From Streptosporangium album (lineage in GTDB: Bacteria; Actinomycetota; Actinomycetes; Streptosporangiales; Streptosporangiaceae): DNA of 64,000 nt. The notes under the pieces were generated by a model, which was not told where the DNA came from, did not search any database, and was given only the letters and a program-made list of their open reading frames with translations. The stretch spans positions 496,001-560,000 of the forward strand of contig NZ_JACHJU010000001.1 of assembly GCF_014203795.1 (NCBI RefSeq), read 5' to 3'. This document shows positions 49,139 through 57,248 of this stretch, in pieces (the first letter of the stretch is position 1; each line of letters starts with the position of its first letter). A program made the translations under genes and the position numbers.

Positions 49139-49378
49139 ATGGCCCTGACCGAGCAGGAGATCCTCGCTGGTATCGGCAAGATCATCAACGAGATCACCGG
49201 CATCCCGGCCTCCGAGGTCAGCCCGGAGAAGAACTTCGTGGACGACCTCGACATCGACTCGCTGTCCATGGTCGAGATCGCCGTCGCCGCCCAGGACGAG
49301 TTCGGCGTCGAGATCCCGGACGAGCAGCTCAAGCACCTCAAGACCGTCAAGGACGTCATCAACTTCATCCAGAGCTAA
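49139..49378 (+). CDS. acpP: Acyl carrier protein
   Basis: A 79-residue acidic protein: MALTEQEILAGIGKIINEIT, then NFVDDLDIDSLSMVEIAVAA. S41 in the DSL motif receives the 4'-phosphopantetheine arm that carries growing acyl chains. AAGGAG lies 9 nt before ATG 49139, the strongest ribosome binding site of the operon. Third gene of the FAS II operon. Confidence 0.97.
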   Translation: MALTEQEILAGIGKIINEITGIPASEVSPEKNFVDDLDIDSLSMVEIAVAAQDEFGVEIPDEQLKHLKTVKDVINFIQS

Positions 49379-49431
49379 AGACGTCTGAAGATTTCCCGGC
49401 TTTGACCCGCGATTCACAAGGAGCGCAGAAC

Positions 49432-50664
<1,233 letters not shown>

Positions 50665-50677
50665 CAGGGAGCTAGTG

Positions 50678-52099
50678 ATGACTGTGCTCGACAACAGGGT
50701 GGTGACCGATGCCTCCGACAAGGAGGCTGTCGATCCCCGTGACCCTCAGGTGCGCCTCGCTGCCCTCTTCGACGAGGGCTCCGTCCGGCTGATCACTCCC
50801 GTGGACCGCAGCGGCGTGCTCTCCGCGATGGGCCGCGTCGAGGGCGTGCCGGTCGTGGCGTTCGTCAGCGACGCCCGCGTTCAGGGCGGCGCGATGGGGA
50901 GCGAGGGCTGCGAACACATCGTGCACGCCTACGACGTCGCGGTCCGCGAGCGGGTTCCGGTCATCGGCGTGTGGCATTCGGGCGGCGCCCGGCTGGCCGA
51001 GGGCGTCGAGTCGCTCCACGCGGTCGGCCGCGTCTTCGCCGCGATGACCCGCGCCTCCGGCGTGATCCCGCAGCTGTCGGTGGTGGTCGGCCCCGCGGCC
51101 GGCGGTGCCGCCTACGGCCCGGCGCTGACCGACATCGTGATCCTGGCCGACGAGGGCCGCATCTTCGTGACCGGCCCCGACGTCGTCCGCAGCGTCACCG
51201 GCGAGCAGATCGACATGGCCGCCCTCGGCGGCCCCGAACCACACAGCAAGCGCAGCGGCGTGGTCCACGTGGTCACCAAGTCCGAGACCGAGGCCTACGT
51301 CCAGGCTCGGCGCCTGGCCGTGCTGCTGGGCCACCAGGGCCGGATCCGCGCCACCGTCGACGAGGTCGACTTCGGAGATCTCCTGCCGGAGAACCCGCGC
51401 CGCGCCTACGACGTGAAGCCGCTGGTCAACGGCCTGCTCGATGAGCCGGGCGTCGAGCTGCACCCCAAGTGGGCACCGAACATCGTCACCACGCTGGGCC
51501 GTCTCGGAGACCGGACCATCGGAGTGATCGCCAACAACCCCATGCGCCTGGGCGGCTGCCTGGACTCCACCTCCGCCGAGAAGGCCGCGCGGTTCGTCCG
51601 CATGTGCGACGCCCTGGGGGTTCCTCTGGTCGTCCTGGTGGACGTCCCGGGTTATCTTCCCGGCGTCGGCCAGGAGCATGACGGCGTGGTCCGCCGCGGC
51701 GCCAAGCTCCTGCACGCCTTCGCCGAGGCCTCCGTGCCGCGGGTCACGCTGGTGACCCGCAAGGCGTATGGCGGCGCGTACATCGCGATGAACTCCCGCT
51801 CGCTGGGCGCCACCAAGGTCTTCGGCTGGCCGACCACGCAGATCGCGGTCATGGGGGCGGTCGCCGCCGTCCGCATCCTCAAGCGCCGCGAGCTCGCGGC
51901 GGCGCCCGACGAGGAGCGCGCGGCCCTGGAGGTCAGGCTCGCCGAGGAGCATGAGATCCTCGCCGGCGGCCTCGACCGGGCCATCGAGCTCGGCGTGGTG
52001 GACGAGGTCATCAAGCCCGACGAGACCCGCGGGGCCATTGCCAAGGTCCTGGCGCAGGCCACCCCGGCCCGCGGCGCCCACGGGAACATCCCGCTCTGA
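50678..52099 (+). CDS. Acyl-CoA carboxylase beta subunit (carboxyltransferase)
   Basis: A 473-residue biotin-dependent carboxyltransferase, both crotonase-like halves in one chain. VPVIGVWHSGGARLAEGVES and QLSVVVGPAAGGAAYGPALT form the first acyl/biotin site; VPLVVLVDVPGYLPGVGQEH, then RKAYGGAYIAMNSRSLGATK form the second. It transfers CO2 from biotin to acetyl- or propionyl-CoA; as last gene of the FAS II operon it presumably supplies malonyl-CoA. At 473 residues it is shorter than PccB-type subunits (about 530). Biotin carboxylase genes are elsewhere. ATG 50678 is 13 nt after the fabF stop. Confidence 0.92.
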   Translation: MTVLDNRVVTDASDKEAVDPRDPQVRLAALFDEGSVRLITPVDRSGVLSAMGRVEGVPVVAFVSDARVQGGAMGSEGCEHIVHAYDVAVRERVPVIGVWHSGGARLAEGVESLHAVGRVFAAMTRASGVIPQLSVVVGPAAGGAAYGPALTDIVILADEGRIFVTGPDVVRSVTGEQIDMAALGGPEPHSKRSGVVHVVTKSETEAYVQARRLAVLLGHQGRIRATVDEVDFGDLLPENPRRAYDVKPLVNGLLDEPGVELHPKWAPNIVTTLGRLGDRTIGVIANNPMRLGGCLDSTSAEKAARFVRMCDALGVPLVVLVDVPGYLPGVGQEHDGVVRRGAKLLHAFAEASVPRVTLVTRKAYGGAYIAMNSRSLGATKVFGWPTTQIAVMGAVAAVRILKRRELAAAPDEERAALEVRLAEEHEILAGGLDRAIELGVVDEVIKPDETRGAIAKVLAQATPARGAHGNIPL

Positions 52100-52108
52100 C
52101 CTGCTTCG

Positions 52109-52146
52109 ACGACGCCCCCGCCGGCTCCTGCCGGCGGGGGCGTCGT
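52109..52146 (+). terminator. Perfect 16-bp hairpin ending the FAS II operon
   Basis: ACGACGCCCCCGCCGG (52109-52124) pairs with CCGGCGGGGGCGTCGT (52131-52146), loop ctcctg, 10 bases after the stop codon. It is the strongest terminator in the window. Confidence 0.85.
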
Positions 52147-52215
52147 GATCTTCCCGGTCGCGTCCGCCCAGCGGTGATCTTCCCGGTCGCGTTCCTCCCC
52201 GTCGCGTTCCTCCCC
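52146..52215. repeat. Short direct and tandem repeats
   Basis: TGATCTTCCCGGTCGCGT occurs at 52146-52163 and 52175-52192, and GTCGCGTTCCTCCCC occurs twice in tandem (52186-52200, 52201-52215). The block lies between the operon terminator and a decayed Lrp gene and looks like replication slippage. The remaining sequence up to 52546 holds only the Lrp remnant. Confidence 0.7.
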
Positions 52216-52273
52216 CGTTCCCCGTCGCGCCGATGACAAGGATCTTGCTGTGCTGTGTCGTGTCCGTCATGGC

Positions 52274-52462
52274 TCAACCATCGGCGGCCAGCAGGTTGGT
52301 CGGCCCGGTGGTGAGCGCGGCGGAGGAGATCTCCGGGTGCTGGGCCAGGGCCTCGGCGATCTGGACGACCCGGGCGGGCCGGGCGTTGATCCACAGCCGG
52401 GCCTCGGCGGGAAGCGTCCACACCGGGTGGGGAATCTCAAAAAGATCGCAAATCAAGGTCAA
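52274..52462 (-). pseudogene. Lrp/AsnC family regulator fragment
   Basis: On the minus strand VWTLPAEARLWINARPARVV and ALAQHPEISSAALTTGPTNL with LAA match the start of the ligand-binding (RAM) domain of Lrp/AsnC proteins. The HTH half and the last strands are missing, so it is a relic of about 60 codons. Confidence 0.65.
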
Positions 52463-52546
52463 CGCGGTCCGAGGCTCCTGACGCGATCCTTACCGGCACG
52501 CCGTGTCACCCCGCACGGGGCCGGGGCGGTCCGCCCGTCCGCCTGC

Positions 52547-53653
52547 TCACAGCACTCTTCTGGCCCCCGGCAGGGAACGCACCGCATAGGCCAGGCCCCA
52601 GCACAGCGGCAGCGCGAAGGCGGCCATCACGGCGAACTTGACGACGGCCGGCGCGTCCAGCGGGCGGAAGGCGTAGCCGAGCCCGACCAGCACCACCGGG
52701 TGGACGAAGTAGACCGCGTAGGCGTGCTCGGACAGGAACCGGCCACGCGGGCCCTGCCGGTCGAAGCGCTTACGGAAGAGCCACAGCAGCCCGATGGCGA
52801 GGGCGACGGCGAACACCGAGTCCCACACCGCGACGGCCAGCGTCTGCAGGGCGCCGCCGGTGACCGCCGAGAGCGGCAACAGCACCAGCGTCACGACACC
52901 GGCGGTCAGGAATCCCAGCCGGCCCGCCCGCGGCGTCAGCGCCTCGAGCCAGCGCCGCCGGTGGGCGAGCACACCGACCGCGAACAGGCCCGCGTACTGC
53001 GGCAGGTAGGCGGGTGACGGCAGGCCGACGACCGGCCAGTAGGCACCGATCGGCACGGCCAGCCGCCAGAGGAAGGTGACGGCGGCCAGGCCGAGCGCGA
53101 AGGCGATGACCGCTCTCGCGCCCGGTGCCGCCGGGGTGTCCGCGCCGGATACCGGCCGGGCGAAGTGGCGCCAGAGCGCGTAGAGCGCGGCGAACCCCAG
53201 CAGCACCTCGACGAACCACATCGGGCCCGGGTCCCAGCTGAAGAGGTAGAACAGCCAGTACGGCAGGTCCGTCACACCGGACGCCGCCTCCACCGAGGAG
53301 TAGGAGCCGAAGTTCACCAGGGGGCGCACAAGGAGGAGGAAGATGAGCAGCGGGACGCCGAGACGCATGAGGCGATCCCTGAGGAAAGGCCACGTCCCCT
53401 TCCTGTCGTAGGCGCCCGGGGTGAAGAACCCTGAGATGAGAAAGAACAGACCCATGAAGAAGGCTTGGTCGAAGGTGACGAGAATGTCCAGCGCCACGCC
53501 TGAGGAGTCTTTGGCAGGTTCGGCGTAGAACCATAGAGGGATGTTGCCGTAGGTGAGGGCGACGTGGTGCAGCACCACGAGCGCGGTCAGCGCGACCCGC
53601 AGGTTGTCGATGTAACGCAACCGCGCGGTGGTGGTCTTGGCGGTGACGGTCAT
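52547..53653 (-). CDS. Membrane acyltransferase (acyltransferase 3 family)
   Basis: A 368-residue protein with about ten membrane helices. The N terminus RLRYIDNLRVALTALVVLHH carries the R/H pair of the acyltransferase 3 family active site, followed by FFMGLFFLISGFFTPGAYDRKG. Such proteins O-acylate cell-surface sugars, lipids or antibiotics. It overlaps the upstream TetR gene by four bases (ATGA), so it is co-transcribed with and probably controlled by that regulator. Confidence 0.9.
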   Translation of the reverse strand: MTVTAKTTTARLRYIDNLRVALTALVVLHHVALTYGNIPLWFYAEPAKDSSGVALDILVTFDQAFFMGLFFLISGFFTPGAYDRKGTWPFLRDRLMRLGVPLLIFLLLVRPLVNFGSYSSVEAASGVTDLPYWLFYLFSWDPGPMWFVEVLLGFAALYALWRHFARPVSGADTPAAPGARAVIAFALGLAAVTFLWRLAVPIGAYWPVVGLPSPAYLPQYAGLFAVGVLAHRRRWLEALTPRAGRLGFLTAGVVTLVLLPLSAVTGGALQTLAVAVWDSVFAVALAIGLLWLFRKRFDRQGPRGRFLSEHAYAVYFVHPVVLVGLGYAFRPLDAPAVVKFAVMAAFALPLCWGLAYAVRSLPGARRVL

Positions 53654-54288
53654 GAGTGGGGGGCTTCCTGGGTTCGGGCGGCGTGCTCGAAGAGGTCGGC
53701 CAGCTCGTGGGCGTGCGCTTCGAGGTCGTGTTCGGGATAGGCGGTCCAGTAGGCGAACATGCTGTCCACGGCCGCCGAGTGGCTGACGGCCATGACGCGG
53801 ACGTCGAACGGCCTGAACTCTCCGCTTTCCTGGCCGAAGCGGTAGATGTTCTCCAGCGACTGGAGCAGTTCCTCGCTCGTGTCGATCCCGTAGCGGGGCC
53901 TGCCGTCCGGCAGCCGAAGGTTGTAGAAGATCTCGCCCAGCGCCTTGACCTGCGCCGGATGGTCGCGCATGTGCTCGGCGGAGGCGATGATCTGGGTCCG
54001 GAGCAGTTCGGTCGCGCTCTCCAGACCCTCGATCCGGGCCAGGACGTGCTGGACGGCCTCGGCGTAGACCTGCGTGACGACCTCCTCCATCAGCTCGTCT
54101 TTGCCGGCGAAATGGTAGGAGATGACACCCTTGCTGATGCCCGCGTGCTGGGCGATCCGGGCCAGCGACGCGTTGGCGAACCCCTGCTCGGCGATCACCT
54201 CGATGGCCGATGCGACGATCTGCGCCCGGCGGGCCGTCTCGATGAACGACCTCACCTTCTGGCCGCCTGGATTATTTTCTGGCCGCAT
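53650..54288 (-). CDS. TetR family transcriptional regulator
   Basis: A 212-residue protein: MRPENNPGGQKVRSFIETAR, HTH in ASLARIAQHAGISKGVISYH (about 40-60) and a helical ligand domain. ATG 54288 is preferred to TTG 54294. Inverted motifs GGCC/GGCC flanked by A/T runs (about 54275-54297) overlap the start and could be its own operator; TTCTGGCCGC occurs twice there (54258-54267, 54278-54287). It is coupled to the acyltransferase gene and likely represses it. Confidence 0.85.
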   Translation of the reverse strand: MRPENNPGGQKVRSFIETARRAQIVASAIEVIAEQGFANASLARIAQHAGISKGVISYHFAGKDELMEEVVTQVYAEAVQHVLARIEGLESATELLRTQIIASAEHMRDHPAQVKALGEIFYNLRLPDGRPRYGIDTSEELLQSLENIYRFGQESGEFRPFDVRVMAVSHSAAVDSMFAYWTAYPEHDLEAHAHELADLFEHAARTQEAPHS

Positions 54289-54400
54289 GGCCAAAATTTA
54301 GCACATGCGGGCCGCCATGAGAGGCGTGGACGGCGTGCACCCCGGTGGGCGGGTCACGAGGATCGGGCCCTCGCCCCCTTCCCGAAGGAGGGGAACCCGA

Positions 54401-54895
54401 TCAGACCGCGGCGTGCAGCCAGCGGACGGGCGCACCCTCGCCCGCGTAGCGGAACGACTCAAGCTCCGCGTCCCACTGCTTGCCGAGAAGGCGGTCCAAC
54501 TCCTCCTCCAGCACCACACGACCCTGGCGCGCCATGAGCATGGCGGAGCGCAACCGGTCTTCGGGCACCAGGATGTCACCCGTGGCGCCGATCACCGCCG
54601 TGAACGCGCCAAGGGACGGGGTGTAGGCATGACGGGACCCGTCGGCACCCGGCGAGGCGTCCTCGGTGATCTCAAAGCGGATCCGCTGCCAGCCCATCAA
54701 CGACGAGGTGATGGCCGCCGCCGTCCCCTGGCGTGCCTCCCACTCGGCCTGTGCGCGCACATGGCCGGGCGCGGCGGGCTGCGGAGTCCAGGTCAGGTCT
54801 ACGGGCACGCCAAGGACACCCGCGACGGCCCATTCGATATGAGGGCACAGCGCAGGCTGAGCTGAGTGGACGTAAAGCACGCCACGAGCAGACAC
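54401..54895 (-). CDS. DUF3145 family protein
   Basis: A 164-residue actinobacterial protein starting MSARGVLYVHSAQPALCPHI with the family's DLTWTPQPAAPGHVRAQAEW and RWLHAAV C terminus. Function is unknown; in Streptomyces it also lies close to the fab operon, which suggests conserved synteny. GGGAGG lies 6 nt before GTG 54895 and rules out the longer reading. Confidence 0.88.
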   Translation of the reverse strand: MSARGVLYVHSAQPALCPHIEWAVAGVLGVPVDLTWTPQPAAPGHVRAQAEWEARQGTAAAITSSLMGWQRIRFEITEDASPGADGSRHAYTPSLGAFTAVIGATGDILVPEDRLRSAMLMARQGRVVLEEELDRLLGKQWDAELESFRYAGEGAPVRWLHAAV

Positions 54896-55100
54896 CGGAC
54901 CTCCCGTTTCGTACGAGGTGCGCCTTCCCCAACGGCCTCGTCCCAGGATGATCACAAGTGACTGAAGGAGAGACTACCGTCGGTTGTGACGTGGCACCAG
55001 AGGGGGGTCATACCGAGATGCTGTGCGGCGGACGCCCCGCTCGGGGCATGCTCGGATGGAAAAGTCCCAGCGACCTGGTGATCACCTCCCGGAGGACCGG

Positions 55101-56162
55101 ATGGACGCCGACATCAAACGGGTAGAACCCATCCCCGGAGCGCCCGCTCTGATCAGGCCGGGCCAGCTTCTGACCGATGCCGCAGGAGCGGCCGCCGTCG
55201 CCCGGTGGACCACCGCCGTGAGCGAGGCCGACGGGATCTTCCGCGTACGGCTCTCGCCCGGTGTGGACGTCTGCGACCTGGCGACCACGGTGCGCGATCA
55301 AGGCAATCTCGCCTCCCCCAACCACATCCTGGTGGGACAGCCGCTCTTCTTCGGCGGCCCCGCGTCGCGCCCCTTTCCGGCCACTCCCCCTCCTGCGCCC
55401 AAAGCTCCCGAGGCGCCCGAGAGCACCGTGACCGTGGCGATACCCGACACCGGGCTGACCGCGCACCCCTGGTGGCAGGAGCGCCCCTGGTGGCGGGACC
55501 AGCGGCGCGAGGCCGCCGAACCGCCCGACTCGGACGGCGACGGGAGACTGGACGCCCAGGCCGGCCACGGCACGTTCATCGCCGGGCTTGTCCTGCGATC
55601 GGCTCCCGGCGTGCGGGTGCGTCCGCTGCGCGTGCTGAACAGCCACGGCATCGGGGACGAGGCGGGGGTGTTGCGAGCCCTGGCGCGACTCAGGAACGAC
55701 CCTCCCCAGGTGCTCAACCTCTCCTTCGGCGGACACACCTTCGACGATCACCCGTCCCCGCTGATGGAGGCCGCGTTGAGGGAACTGACGGACACCGCCG
55801 TGGTCGCCTGCGCGGGCAACACGGCATCGGACCGCCCGTTCTGGCCCGCCGCCCTACCCGAGGTGATCGCCGTCGGCGCGCTGGACGCGTCCGAGGAGAC
55901 CAGGGCCCCCTTCTCGGCACACGGCCCATGGGTGAACGCCTGCGCCCGAGGTGAGTGGCTGACCAGTTCCTTCATCGAGTACGAGGCCTTCCGGGGGTAT
56001 GCGTGCTGGAGCGGGACCTCCTTCGCCGCAGCCGTGGTCAGCGGGGCCATCGCGGCGGCCGCCGGGAGCCGGACGCCGAAGGAGGCCGCGGCTCACATCC
56101 TCGATCCGGCGCGGACCCGGCAAATTCCCGATCTGGGGGCCGTTGTGGCCGCACCAAGGTAA
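55101..56162 (+). CDS. Cytoplasmic S8 (subtilisin-like) serine peptidase
   Basis: A 353-residue subtilase with the catalytic triad D116 (VAIPDTGLT), H156 (AGHGTFIAG) and S307 (WSGTSFAAA), plus oxyanion N240 (ACAGNTAS). There is no signal peptide and no propeptide cleavage site, so it acts inside the cell. The first 108 residues form an unknown domain ending in a Pro-rich linker. GGAGG lies before ATG 55101. It is followed 34 bp later by a sigma factor gene and then by a TPR-CHAT protease gene, a recurrent actinobacterial grouping that suggests a proteolytic signalling cascade. Confidence 0.9.
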   Translation: MDADIKRVEPIPGAPALIRPGQLLTDAAGAAAVARWTTAVSEADGIFRVRLSPGVDVCDLATTVRDQGNLASPNHILVGQPLFFGGPASRPFPATPPPAPKAPEAPESTVTVAIPDTGLTAHPWWQERPWWRDQRREAAEPPDSDGDGRLDAQAGHGTFIAGLVLRSAPGVRVRPLRVLNSHGIGDEAGVLRALARLRNDPPQVLNLSFGGHTFDDHPSPLMEAALRELTDTAVVACAGNTASDRPFWPAALPEVIAVGALDASEETRAPFSAHGPWVNACARGEWLTSSFIEYEAFRGYACWSGTSFAAAVVSGAIAAAAGSRTPKEAAAHILDPARTRQIPDLGAVVAAPR

Positions 56163-56196
56163 AGTCTCACCCAAAGTCTTCGCATGAACACACAGG

Positions 56197-56787
56197 GTGT
56201 TCAATGTGACCTCGGGGGCGCCGGTGAGTGACCAGCACGGGATCAGCGCCGCACTGGCAGGTGACCAGGCGGCATGGGACATGCTGGTCGGCCGTTTCTC
56301 CGGGCTGCTGTGGTCCGCGGTGCGGGCCTATGACCTGAGCGCGGCCGACGCGGCCGACGCGGTGCAGGGGACGTGGCTACGGCTGGTCGAGAGCCTGCAC
56401 ACCATCCGCGACCCGGACCGGATCGGCTCCTGGCTGTTCACCACGGCCAAGCGCGAGGCCTCCCTTCTGAGCAGGCGGAACCGGGGCGAACGGCTGATGG
56501 CCGACACCGAGCATGCCCATCCCGACCCGGCACGGGCCGGGCAGGTCCACCCCGACCCGGCAGTGACCGTGCTCACCGCCGACGAGGGCCGCCGGCTGTG
56601 GCGGGCCGTCGAGGAGATGCACGAGCCCTGCCGCTCACTGTTCCTGCTGATGGCCGCCGCGCCCGACGCGGGCGTCCACCAGCTCGCCGGCCGCCTGGGC
56701 ATGCCCAGCGGCAGCTACGGCCCTACCCGGGGCCGTTGCCTGAACCGGCTACGCACCATGCTCACCGCCCAGGAGGCGACACCGTGA
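56197..56787 (+). CDS. ECF-like RNA polymerase sigma factor
   Basis: A 196-residue sigma-70 family protein. Region 2 contains GDQAAWDMLVGRFSGLLWSA and AADAVQGTWLRLVESLHTIR with GSWLFTTAKREA (2.2-2.4); region 4 is weak (VHQLAGRLGMPSGSYGPTRG and CLNRLRTML). No anti-sigma gene adjoins it. GTG 56197 is the longest start; GTG 56224 (behind GGGGGCG) is equally likely. Its stop overlaps the next GTG (GTGA). It may switch on an operon in answer to the protease pair on either side. Confidence 0.85.
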   Translation: MFNVTSGAPVSDQHGISAALAGDQAAWDMLVGRFSGLLWSAVRAYDLSAADAADAVQGTWLRLVESLHTIRDPDRIGSWLFTTAKREASLLSRRNRGERLMADTEHAHPDPARAGQVHPDPAVTVLTADEGRRLWRAVEEMHEPCRSLFLLMAAAPDAGVHQLAGRLGMPSGSYGPTRGRCLNRLRTMLTAQEATP

Positions 56788-57248
56788 CCCGACATCCTCC
56801 CTCGATCGACGACGAGTCCCTCATCGCCGCGCTCCGCCTGACGGGAGGTCACGACCCTGTGCCCGCCCACGTCTCCGCCGCCGCGCGGGCGGTCTACGGA
56901 CTGCGGATGCCCGGGGCGACCACGGCCCAGCCGGCGGCCACGCCCACCCCGGTGGGCGTCCGGTCCGCCGACGAGCCACGGCTGCTCCGGTTCGCCGCCG
57001 CCGAGCTCACCGTGGATCTGGAGGTCACGTCCATGGACGGTCTGGTCGATCTGGCCGGGCAGGTGTCCCCTCCTCCGGAGGCGGGCACGCGGGTGGAGGT
57101 CCGCACCCTGCATCTCACCGAGTCGCGTGAGCTCTCCCCGACGGGTCAGTTCGCCGTCACGGGTCTGCCTCCGGGCTGGTTCAGCGTGGTGTGCCACCGG
57201 CCGGAACACTCCTCGGTCGCCACCAGCTGGACCCGGATCCGCCCGTAG
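56784..57248 (+). CDS. Small protein of the S8-sigma-CHAT operon, function unknown
   Basis: A 154-residue protein with an acidic helical N terminus (SIDDESLIAALRLTGGHDPV), an Ala-Pro-Thr linker at about 45-62 and a beta-rich C-terminal domain (LRFAAAELTVDLEVTSMDGL to SWTRIRP) resembling a small carboxypeptidase-regulatory or carbohydrate-binding-like sandwich. GTG 56784 overlaps the sigma stop by four bases, and its TAG abuts the GTG of the CHAT gene with no gap, so all three are translationally coupled. It might be the sigma or CHAT inhibitor, but this is inference. Confidence 0.75.
   Translation: MTRHPPSIDDESLIAALRLTGGHDPVPAHVSAAARAVYGLRMPGATTAQPAATPTPVGVRSADEPRLLRFAAAELTVDLEVTSMDGLVDLAGQVSPPPEAGTRVEVRTLHLTESRELSPTGQFAVTGLPPGWFSVVCHRPEHSSVATSWTRIRP

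Noticed and set aside
52250..53017. Plus-strand frame of 255 codons between the carboxyltransferase and the acyltransferase gene
   Set aside because: Antisense to the Lrp relic and the acyltransferase; composition is low-complexity.
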